NCBI RefSeq assembly: GCF_000383595.1
Contig: NZ_KB911581.1
Location: 7,771,519 to 7,835,518, forward strand
Origin: Streptomyces bottropensis ATCC 25435
Lineage (GTDB): Bacteria; Actinomycetota; Actinomycetes; Streptomycetales; Streptomycetaceae
DNA length: 64,000 nt
Direction: 5' to 3'
Shown one piece after another: positions 17,730-24,044 of the stretch (its first letter is position 1; the number at the start of each line of letters is the position of its first letter). The notes below the pieces were generated by a model, which saw only the letters and a list, made by a program, of their open reading frames with translations, made no database searches and was not told where the DNA came from. The position numbers and the translations under genes were made by a program.

Positions 17730-18197
17730 ATGAGCGAGCGACTCCAGCCCGGCGACGTGGCCCCCGCCTTCACCCTCCCGGACGCCGACGGCAACGAGGT
17801 GTCCCTGTCCGACCACAAGGGCCGCAAGGTCATCGTCTACTTCTACCCGGCCGCCCTGACCCCCGGCTGCACCAAGCAGGCCTGCGACTTCACCGACAAC
17901 CTGGAGCTCCTCGCGGACGCCGGGTACGACGTCCTCGGCATCTCCCCCGACAAGCCCGAGAAACTCGCCAAGTTCCGCGAGAAGGAGTCCCTGAAGGTGA
18001 CCCTCCTCGGCGACCCCGACAAGACGGTTCTCGACGCCTACGCGGCCTTCGGCGAGAAGAAGAACTACGGCAAGACCTACATGGGCGTCATCCGCTCCAC
18101 GATCATCGTCGACGAGGAGGGCAAGGTCTCCCACGCCCTCTACAACGTCCGTGCGACGGGCCACGTGGCGAAGATCATCAAGGACCTGGGCATCTGA
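17730..18197 (+). CDS. bcp: Thioredoxin-dependent thiol peroxidase Bcp
   Basis: 155-residue atypical 2-Cys peroxiredoxin that reduces hydrogen peroxide and alkyl peroxides in the cytoplasm. The peroxidatic Cys47 lies in FYPAALTPGCTKQAC and the resolving Cys52 follows five residues later. The AhpC/TSA fold continues through GISPDKPEKLAKFREKESL and IIVDEEGKV. Length and motifs are full. A strong hairpin (18222-18257) follows the stop codon. Confidence 0.96.
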   Translation: MSERLQPGDVAPAFTLPDADGNEVSLSDHKGRKVIVYFYPAALTPGCTKQACDFTDNLELLADAGYDVLGISPDKPEKLAKFREKESLKVTLLGDPDKTVLDAYAAFGEKKNYGKTYMGVIRSTIIVDEEGKVSHALYNVRATGHVAKIIKDLGI

Positions 18198-18221
18198 GCC
18201 CCACCAGCCCGCCCACCCGAG

Positions 18222-18257
18222 AACGGCTCGCACCGGACCCCCGGTACGAGCCGTTCC
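18222..18257 (+). terminator. Hairpin terminator of bcp
   Basis: GAACGGCTCG (18222-18231) pairs with CGAGCCGTTC (18248-18257), and a nested ACCGG/CCGGT stem extends it. It begins 25 bp after the bcp stop. Confidence 0.65.
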
Positions 18258-18315
18258 GCATTCCGGACGTGACTGTCCAAACGGCCGGCTCAGATGGGCC
18301 ATGGCGGAAACAGGC

Positions 18316-18510
18316 ATGTCGAAGCGATGCGCGATGTGCGGGACGGACTCGATGTGACGAGGGCACCCACTCCCCTTGGAGGTCGATCACGTCAACGGAG
18401 GACGGGAGCGACGACCGGCGCGAGAACCCGCGGTTGCTGTGCCCCAACTGCCACGCGATCACGAGCACGTGGCGCCGGGGCGGACGTCGACGGCGGAGCC
18501 GGCCCGCTAC
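18316..18510 (+). pseudogene. Decayed HNH endonuclease
   Basis: Frame 1 reads MSKRCAMCGTDSM, a TGA stop, then RGHPLPLEVDHVNGGRERR. A +1 shift then gives DDRRENPRLLCPNCHAITST. Together they rebuild a typical HNH nuclease: a CxxC zinc pair, the EVDHVNG HNH core, ENPRLLCPNCH with the second CxxC. A nonsense codon and a frameshift break it, so it should be inactive unless sequencing errors are involved. It lies immediately upstream of tRNA-Leu, a common landing site for phages and integrative elements. Confidence 0.75.
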
Positions 18511-18525
18511 CATGGCTGACAGCTT

Positions 18526-18608
18526 GCGGCCGTTGCTGAATGGTATAAGCAGAGGTTTTAGGTGCCTCGGGGCATTTGCCCATGTGGGTTCGACTCCCAT
18601 CGGCCGCA
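18526..18608 (+). tRNA. tRNA-Leu (anticodon UAG)
   Basis: 83 nt folded by eye. The acceptor is GCGGCCG/CGGCCGC and the D stem is GCT/AGC. The anticodon stem GAGGT/GCCTC has loop TTTAGGT (anticodon TAG at loop positions 3-5). The long variable arm is GGGC-ATTT-GCCC, as in class II tRNAs, and the T arm is GTGGG-TTCGACT-CCCAT with discriminator A. No CCA is encoded. A TACCAT -10-like box sits at 18508-18513. It reads CUA, a rare codon in Streptomyces. Confidence 0.95.
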
Positions 18609-18613
18609 CAAGC

Positions 18614-18643
18614 AGAGGGGCCGCCCGGCTGAGCGGCCCCTCT
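18614..18643. terminator. Bidirectional terminator between tRNA-Leu and rdgB
   Basis: AGAGGGGCCGC (18614-18624) pairs with GCGGCCCCTCT (18633-18643) and is followed by TCTCCTT. It sits between the tRNA (plus) and the 3' end of rdgB (minus). Confidence 0.7.
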
Positions 18644-18652
18644 TCTCCTTGC

Positions 18653-19255
18653 TCAGCCCAGCAGCTCCCGCAGCACCGGCACCAGCCCCCGGAACGCCTT
18701 GCCCCGGTGGCTGATCGCGTTCTTCTGCTCGGGGGTCAGTTCGGCGCAGGTCCGGGTGTCGCCGTCCGGCTGGAGGATCGGGTCGTAGCCGAAGCCGCCG
18801 GTGCCGGTCGGGGTGTGGCGGAGGGTGCCGCGCAGTTGGCCCTCGACCACCCTCTCCGTGCCGTCCGGCAGGGCCAGGGCCGCCGCGCAGGTGAAGTGGG
18901 CGCCTCGGTGTTCGTCCGCGATGTCGCCGAGCTGGGCGAGGAGGAGGTCCAGATTGGCCTTGTCGTCGCCGTGACGGCCGGCCCAGCGGGCGGAGAAGAT
19001 GCCGGGGGCGCCGCCCAGGACGTCGACGCAGAGGCCGGAGTCGTCGGCGATCGCGGGGAAGCCGGTGGCCCGGGCGAGGGCGTGGGCCTTCAGCAGGGCG
19101 TTCTCGGCGAAGGTGACGCCGGTTTCCTTGACGTCGGGGATGTCCGGGTAGGCGTCCGCGCCGACGAGATCGTGGGCGAGGCCCGCGTCGGCGAGGATGG
19201 CCTTCAGCTCGGTGAGCTTGCCGGCGTTGCGGGTGGCGAGGATCAGGCGGGTCAT
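18653..19255 (-). CDS. rdgB: XTP/dITP diphosphatase (HAM1/RdgB family)
   Basis: 200-residue house-cleaning enzyme that hydrolyses dITP/XTP to monophosphates. The N-terminal substrate loop MTRLILATRNAGKLTEL and the metal site VTFAENALLKAHALA...ADDSGLCVDVLGGAPGIFSARWAG are intact, as are GFGYDPILQP and KNAISHRGKAF. The start MTRLIL at 19255 matches the family, and the frame extends six codons upstream. Confidence 0.96.
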   Translation of the reverse strand: MTRLILATRNAGKLTELKAILADAGLAHDLVGADAYPDIPDVKETGVTFAENALLKAHALARATGFPAIADDSGLCVDVLGGAPGIFSARWAGRHGDDKANLDLLLAQLGDIADEHRGAHFTCAAALALPDGTERVVEGQLRGTLRHTPTGTGGFGYDPILQPDGDTRTCAELTPEQKNAISHRGKAFRGLVPVLRELLG

Positions 19256-19289
19256 GCCCACCAGTATCGCCACCCGCCGCGCGAGGCCG

Positions 19290-19688
19290 TTACGAGGTGC
19301 ACACCTTCGTCAGTTCGCCCGCCGCGTCGGTGATGCCGCTGATGTCGGGGGTCGCGTCGCCGTTCTCCACGGCGGTGCGGGTGTCGGTGACGGCCTTCTG
19401 GAGGGAGTCCACGGCCTTGTTGACGTCGGTGTTGTCGGTCTTGTCACCGATCTCGTCGAGGTTCTTGTCGATGGAGGCGAGGGACTCCTCCAGCTGCGCG
19501 GGGTCGTCCGCCGCGTTCTGCACGGCCTGCTGGAGGTCGTTCACGCTCTGGGCGATGGCGTCGGCGGTCTGGACGCAGTCCAGGGCCTTGTTCACGGCGT
19601 CACAGCCGGTGGTGAGCCCGGCCGTGAGGGCGACGGCAGCTACGGCTCCGGCGATGGTGGTCATGCGACGTCGGCGACTCGCGGCCAT
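19290..19688 (-). CDS. Secreted lipoprotein, unknown function
   Basis: 132 residues. The signal peptide has an Arg-rich N-terminus (MAASRRRRM), hydrophobic core and lipobox LTTGC, so the mature protein would be lipid-anchored at the Cys near residue 29. The mature part is acidic and helical (AIAQSVNDLQQAVQNAADDPAQLEESL; VDSLQKAVTDTRTAVENG), suggesting a coiled coil. It ends with Cys in KVCTS. GGAGGA precedes ATG 19688 by 7 nt. Function unknown. Confidence 0.85.
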   Translation of the reverse strand: MAASRRRRMTTIAGAVAAVALTAGLTTGCDAVNKALDCVQTADAIAQSVNDLQQAVQNAADDPAQLEESLASIDKNLDEIGDKTDNTDVNKAVDSLQKAVTDTRTAVENGDATPDISGITDAAGELTKVCTS

Positions 19689-19843
19689 GGAACGGTCCTC
19701 CTACTGGTTGCAGGCCTGACGGCCCCGGGTACGGCTGGCGCCGTGTGGCCGGGCGCACGGTGGTGTGCCGTGCGCCCGTATGGGCAAGGACGCGGGCGGG
19801 GCCGCCGTGGTTGCCGTCCGCGACCGCGCCCTTGGGGTGCCCT

Positions 19844-20581
19844 TTACCTTTCGAGGACCGTATCAAGAGCCTTGCGCTGCAGGAGGGCCAGCTCCGTGCA
19901 GCCCGAAACGGCCAGGTCCAGCAGCGAGTTGAGTTCCTCGCGGGCGAACGGCTCGGCCTCGGCGGTGCCCTGGACCTCGACGAAGCGGCCGTCGCCGGTG
20001 CAGACGACGTTCATGTCGGTGTCGGCCTTCACGTCCTCCTCGTAGCGGAGGTCGAGGAGGGGGACCCCGCCGACGATCCCGACGGAGACCGCCGAGACGG
20101 TGCCGGTCAGGGGCTGGCGGCCGGCCTTGACCAGCTTCCGGCCCTGGGCCCAGGAGACGGCGTCGGCCAGGGCGACGTACGCGCCGGTGATGGCCGCCGT
20201 ACGCGTGCCGCCGTCGGCCTGGAGGACGTCGCAGTCCAGGACGATCGTGTTCTCGCCGAGCGCCTTGTAGTCGATGACGGCGCGCAGGGAGCGGCCGATG
20301 AGGCGGGAGATCTCGTGGGTGCGGCCGCCGATCCGGCCGCGTACGGACTCGCGGTCGCCGCGGGTGTTGGTGGCGCGGGGAAGCATGGAGTACTCGGCGG
20401 TGACCCAGCCCTCGCCGCTGCCCTTGCGCCAGCGGGGGACGCCTTCGGTGACGGAGGCGGTGCAGAAGACCTTCGTGTCGCCGAAGGAGACGAGGACGGA
20501 GCCCTCGGCGTGCTTGCTCCACCCGCGTTCGATGGTGACCGGGCGGAGCTGTTCGGGGGTGCGGCCGTCGATTCGAGACAT
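19844..20581 (-). CDS. rph: Ribonuclease PH
   Basis: 245-residue phosphorolytic 3'-5' exoribonuclease that trims tRNA 3' ends. Visible signatures include MSRIDGRTPEQLRPVTIERGWSKHAEGSVLV, FCTASVTEGVPRWRKG, AEYSMLPRATNTRGDRE, GRIGGRTHEISRLIGRSLRA and DCDVLQADGGTRTAAITGAY. Complete length. It pairs functionally with rdgB just downstream, a common gene neighbourhood. Confidence 0.97.
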   Translation of the reverse strand: MSRIDGRTPEQLRPVTIERGWSKHAEGSVLVSFGDTKVFCTASVTEGVPRWRKGSGEGWVTAEYSMLPRATNTRGDRESVRGRIGGRTHEISRLIGRSLRAVIDYKALGENTIVLDCDVLQADGGTRTAAITGAYVALADAVSWAQGRKLVKAGRQPLTGTVSAVSVGIVGGVPLLDLRYEEDVKADTDMNVVCTGDGRFVEVQGTAEAEPFAREELNSLLDLAVSGCTELALLQRKALDTVLER

Positions 20582-20665
20582 GGCGCTGAGCCTATCGGCA
20601 CATACGGAGGGGGCCCCTCCCCCGGCGGTCCGGGGAACAGGGGCCCCTGCGTGGGCGCGCGTGGC

Positions 20666-20899
20666 TCACATCATGTCTTCGATCTCCGCGGCGATGGGGT
20701 CGGCGTCCGTGCCGATGACGACCTGGATCGCGGTGCCCATCTTGACGACGCCGTGGGCGCCGGCGGCCTTGAGGGCGGCGTCGTCGACGAGGGCGGGGTC
20801 TCGGACCTCGGTGCGCAGGCGCGTGATGCAGCCCTCGACCTCTTCGATGTTGTCGAGGCCGCCGAGCCCGGCGACGATCTTCTCAGCCTTACTGGCCAT
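20666..20899 (-). CDS. nagF: PTS EIIB component for N-acetylglucosamine
   Basis: 77-residue cytoplasmic phosphotransfer domain of the glucose/GlcNAc PTS class. The phospho-accepting Cys is in VEGCITRLRTEVRDP, the conserved EIIB active-site motif, and GVVKMGTAIQVVIGTDADPIAAEI completes the fold. It accepts phosphate from EIIA (Crr) and passes it to sugar carried by EIIC. GGAGA precedes ATG 20899 by 6 nt. A dre operator (20974-20989) overlaps the candidate -10. The EIIC partner (38692-39945) is 18 kb away because the bottromycin cluster lies between them. The name rests on synteny with S. coelicolor nagF. Confidence 0.88.
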   Translation of the reverse strand: MASKAEKIVAGLGGLDNIEEVEGCITRLRTEVRDPALVDDAALKAAGAHGVVKMGTAIQVVIGTDADPIAAEIEDMM

Positions 20900-20946
20900 G
20901 GCCACTCTCCCTGTCTTGCCCAGCGGAATCTGGTGCGCAACCGTAC

Positions 20947-20973
20947 GCGGGACAGTCTGCGGGACTGTCCCGC
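20947..20973. promoter_or_regulatory. 11-bp inverted repeat between dre site and nagF
   Basis: GCGGGACAGTC (20947-20957) and GACTGTCCCGC (20963-20973) are perfect inverted copies with a 5-nt loop, directly abutting the dre site. It could end the btmA transcript, form a hairpin in the nagF leader, or be an operator. Sequence alone does not choose. Confidence 0.5.
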
Positions 20974-20989
20974 ACTGGTCTACACCACT
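20974..20989. promoter_or_regulatory. DasR-responsive element (dre), left flank of the cluster
   Basis: ACTGGTCTACACCACT differs by one base from the dre consensus ACTGGTCTAGACCACT. DasR is the GntR-type repressor released by GlcNAc-6-P/GlcN-6-P. The site overlaps TAGACC, the likely -10 of nagF, and lies 31 bp beyond the btmA stop codon. Confidence 0.85.
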
Positions 20990-21006
20990 GAGGGAACGGT
21001 CGCCAA
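20977..21006 (-). promoter_or_regulatory. Candidate nagF promoter
   Basis: On the minus strand TTGGCG (21006-21001) and TAGACC (20982-20977) are spaced by 18 nt. The -10 lies inside the dre site, consistent with repression by DasR. Confidence 0.45.
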
Positions 21007-21019
21007 ACGCGACCGGGGC

Positions 21020-22357
21020 TCAGCCCGATGTCGTGTCGGCTGTTTCGGAGCCCTGGCCGGGGATGGTGGTGCCGGTCTCGGGGCCGGGGCCGGTGCTCGC
21101 CGGGGTCACCGGGCCCGTGTCGAGGCGGCGGAGGGCGGGCAGGGCCAGGATCGCGAGGGTGACCAGGCACCAGGCGGCGGCGAGGAGCCCGCCGGTCTGC
21201 CGGAGGCCGATCAGGTCCACGGCGAGCCCGGCGGCGAGGGTGCCGAGCGGGACGGCGGTCATGGACACGGCGTTCTGGAGGCCGAGGACGCGGCCGCGCA
21301 CCTCCTCGGGGATCCGTTCGGTGACGAGGACCAGGAAGAGGGCGGGCAGGGGGCCCGCGCCGGCGCCGGCCAGGACGGCGGCCGCCCACATAACGGGCAC
21401 CGGGGGCAGGAGTGCGAGTCCGGCGACGCCGATCGTGGAGGTGAGCTGCGCGACGACGAAGACGGTGCGGCGGGACCAGCGGGTGCCGAGGGCGGCGTAC
21501 AGGCCGGCGCCGGTGATGCCGCCGATGGCGAGGAGGGAGACGACGACACCGAAGCCGCCGGGTGAGTTCTGGCTCACGAGGTGGACGGGGAGCACCAGGT
21601 TCTGGAGGGGGGCGAGGACGGCGACGCTGCCGGCCGAGACCAGGGTGACGGTGGTCAGGACGCGGTCGGCGCGCAGGACGCCGAGTCCTCGCCCGAGGTC
21701 GCCTCGCAGGCCCGCGCTCTCGCTCTGCTCGGGGCGCGCGCTCCGGGCGCCGACGGCCTTGGGAAGGGCGAGGGTGACGAGGGCGGCGAGGGCCGAGCAC
21801 CCGGCGGTGAGCCAGAGGACGGTGGCCGGGTCGACGAGCATGATCAGCCCGCCGGCGGCGGCCGGGGCGAGGATCACGACGCCGCCGGCGATGCTCTCGC
21901 GGAGTCCGGCGAGGCGCTCCATGCCGATGCCGGTGGCTTCGGCGATGTCCGGCGCGAGGGCCTCCCGGGCGGTCATGCCGGGTACGTCGAAGACGGCGCC
22001 GGCGACTCCGAGGACGACGAACCAGACGACGGTGAGCCCGAGGAGGCCGTCTACGACGGGGAGCGCGGCGACGCAGGCCGCGGAGGCGAGGTCGGCGCCG
22101 ATGGAGAGGCGCCGGCGGCCGACCCGGTCGATGAGCACGCCTCCGGCGACGGCCGACAGAAGCATCGGCAGAGCGCTCGCGGCGGCGACGAGGCCGACCG
22201 CGGTGGCGTCACCGGTGCGCAGCAGCACCAGCCAGGGGAGGGCGATGGAGGCCACGGTGTTGCCCAGCAGGGACAGGCCGTGGGAGATGAGGTAGAGCGG
22301 CAGCATCGGGGCATTCTGGGTCGGGGGCCGGTGGCCCGTTCGGTGGTCGCCCGACAT
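21020..22357 (-). CDS. btmA: Bottromycin cluster MFS exporter
   Basis: 445 residues with 12 hydrophobic segments, of the MFS drug-efflux type (GGVLIDRVGRRRLSIGADL after helix 2; RIPEEVRGRVLGLQNAVS after helix 8). In bottromycin clusters the matching gene (btmA/botT) exports the product and contributes self-resistance. ATG 22357 (MSGDHRTGHRP) gives a full-length transporter. The ribosome-binding site is weak, and the Met before LPLYLISHG is an alternative start. It reads away from btmB and the core operon, and its stop lies beside the dre site of nagF. Confidence 0.9.
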   Translation of the reverse strand: MSGDHRTGHRPPTQNAPMLPLYLISHGLSLLGNTVASIALPWLVLLRTGDATAVGLVAAASALPMLLSAVAGGVLIDRVGRRRLSIGADLASAACVAALPVVDGLLGLTVVWFVVLGVAGAVFDVPGMTAREALAPDIAEATGIGMERLAGLRESIAGGVVILAPAAAGGLIMLVDPATVLWLTAGCSALAALVTLALPKAVGARSARPEQSESAGLRGDLGRGLGVLRADRVLTTVTLVSAGSVAVLAPLQNLVLPVHLVSQNSPGGFGVVVSLLAIGGITGAGLYAALGTRWSRRTVFVVAQLTSTIGVAGLALLPPVPVMWAAAVLAGAGAGPLPALFLVLVTERIPEEVRGRVLGLQNAVSMTAVPLGTLAAGLAVDLIGLRQTGGLLAAAWCLVTLAILALPALRRLDTGPVTPASTGPGPETGTTIPGQGSETADTTSG

Positions 22358-22810
22358 CGGGGCCGGACGGCCGGGATCTCGCGGCGGGGGGGGGCGGGGG
22401 GGGGTGCGGGCTGGGGGGGCCGGTTCGGGCTGGGGGCTAGGTGCGGGCTGAGGGCTTGAGAGGTCTGAGAGGCGCAGGTGTCCGGGAGACTCGGGTGACC
22501 CGGGAGACTCGGGTGGCCCGGGAGGACCAGGTGACCCGGCAGGCCCGGGAGATCCCGTGATCCCGGTGATCCGGGCTTCGACGAGCCCCCAACGCACCGG
22601 CGGGACCCCGCACGAACCGACGGTTCCCCTGGACCGATGAGCCCTCTCGACCGCCGAACCCCACGAACCGACGGGCCCCCAGGAACCGATGGCCCCACAC
22701 GAACCGGTGAGCCCCCTCGACCGCCGAACCCCACGAACCGACGGGCTCCCACGAGCCGAGGGCCATCCACCGCCCCCGCTCCCCCGACGAACCGATGAGC
22801 CCCACACCGC
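22358..22810. repeat. Repeat-filled intergenic region between btmA and btmB
   Basis: This 453-bp gap has no supported gene. It contains a G-run (22385-22404), a GGGAGACTCGGGTGACCC-type short tandem array (about 22487-22575), and two 39-bp near-identical copies of TGAGCCC(T/C)CTCGACCGCC... at 22638-22676 and 22708-22746, 70 bp apart, followed by shorter derivatives. Both flanking genes are on the minus strand, so any btmA promoter must be within it. Confidence 0.65.
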
Positions 22811-23650
22811 TCAGCCGGACCCGCCGAACGCGAAGCGGGAAAGGTGGCCGATGCCGCGCAGGACCGGGAGCCGGGACAGGAGCAGGGTGTCGATCCGCAT
22901 CCGCAGGCGCAGTCGGCGGGGCAGGTGGCGCACATCGACGCCGGCCGCGGTGGCGTACGCGCTGTCGGCCTCGATCAGCCGCAACCCGGGTATCTCGCGC
23001 TCCAGTTCGCGCGGGTCGTCCACGCCCCAGGCCAGCCGGGCACCCGTCCTGCGGAAGAGGCTCAGGGAGCGGGTGGACCGTACGGCGAAGCGGGAGTACG
23101 TGTCGAACAGCAGCTCGCCGTGCGGGAACCGGGCGACGAGGGTGCGCAGCATGCGGGGTCCCTCCTCGGCGGAGAGGTACATGCTGAGGCCCTCGGCGAC
23201 CACGAGGACGGGCCGGTCCGTGGGGACCTGGGCCGGCCAGTCCGGTTCGGTGACGGAGGCGGCGAGGGTCTCGTGGCCGGGGCGGGCGGGGTAGAGCCGC
23301 TTGCGCAGTTCGATGACGTCGGGCTGGTCCAGGTCGAACCAGCGCACGCCCGCGCCGGGGGCGAGGCGCTCGAACCGGCTGTCCAGGCCGCAGCCGAGGT
23401 GGACCACGGTGCACTCGGGGTGGGCCTGGAGAAATGCGCGGACCCTGCGGTCGAAATAGCGCGCCCGCAGGGCCACCCCGACGGCGGTGGCCTCTCCCAT
23501 GCCGAGGCGGCCGAAGTCGTAGTCGATGCGGTCGATGAGTTCGGCCGCGATGTGGTCGCCGAGCAGGGGGTGGGCGGATCGGGCGTCGAGCGCGCGGGCA
23601 CAGAGAGGGGCGAGGAGTGTCTCCGCCGCACCGGTCAGGGAAATCTTCAC
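22811..23650 (-). CDS. btmB: Bottromycin aspartate O-methyltransferase (LCM/PPM family)
   Basis: About 279 residues of the leucine-carboxyl-methyltransferase/TcmP-like fold. The SAM loop is VVHLGCGLDSRFERLAPGAG, followed by WFDLDQPDVIELRKRL and VVAEGLSMYLSAEEGPRML, all characteristic. Homologues (BtmB/BotOMT) methylate the Asp7 side-chain carboxylate of bottromycin, a late step. The start is uncertain. GTG 23650 (VKISLTGAAETLLAPL) fits the family N-terminus, but the frame is open to 23740. It is transcribed divergently from btmC across an AT-richer spacer. Confidence 0.9.
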   Translation of the reverse strand: MKISLTGAAETLLAPLCARALDARSAHPLLGDHIAAELIDRIDYDFGRLGMGEATAVGVALRARYFDRRVRAFLQAHPECTVVHLGCGLDSRFERLAPGAGVRWFDLDQPDVIELRKRLYPARPGHETLAASVTEPDWPAQVPTDRPVLVVAEGLSMYLSAEEGPRMLRTLVARFPHGELLFDTYSRFAVRSTRSLSLFRRTGARLAWGVDDPRELEREIPGLRLIEADSAYATAAGVDVRHLPRRLRLRMRIDTLLLSRLPVLRGIGHLSRFAFGGSG

Positions 23651-23693
23651 GCGACTTCTCGCCTCTCTGCGCACAGAAATAGGGTCGGCGGGA

Positions 23694-23721
23694 AATATTC
23701 TTCGGCGAGCCATATGGTAAA
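23694..23721 (-). promoter_or_regulatory. Candidate btmB promoter
   Basis: Minus-strand TTTACC (23721-23716) and AATATT (23699-23694) separated by 16 nt, about 45 bp upstream of the chosen GTG start of btmB. Confidence 0.35.
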
Positions 23722-23977
23722 GCCCTCGGCAGACTTTCATCCGTCCGAAGGATCAGCCCGCTTCGACTCCTGTCACATCATGGAGCGAGGAACACCATAC
23801 ACCGTACAACGCGACCCGTCGGCCTGTCTACCACGCCTCCCATCTGCACATACGTGCACGATCACCGATCTTCCCCGCCGGTCGCCGAGCCGATCACGAA
23901 TGCGTGGCCACATGCCACCGCCAGGTACATGGCAGGCGAATGTTTTCAGCCAACCTATACCGATCCTTTTATCACTG

Positions 23978-24006
23978 TTGACTCGCGTAATCCTCGCTTC
24001 TACGGT
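23978..24006 (+). promoter_or_regulatory. Promoter of the bottromycin core operon (btmC onward)
   Basis: TTGACT (23978-23983) and TACGGT (24001-24006) are separated by exactly 17 nt, close to the HrdB-type consensus. Transcription would begin near 24013, about 30 nt before the GTG start of btmC. Confidence 0.6.
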
Positions 24007-24044
24007 GATTCGAGTTGCCGCAATCGGCTCCGGGGGTTGCTTTC

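Larger units (their letters stand above)
23651..24044. other. Divergent btmB/btmC promoter region, AT-rich for this genome
   Basis: The ~394-bp spacer is visibly lower in GC than the flanks (for example around 23690-23730 and 23935-24010). It holds one good promoter in each direction, listed separately, and dyads such as ATCAC (23971) with GTGAT (24005). No further gene is supported. Confidence 0.55.
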
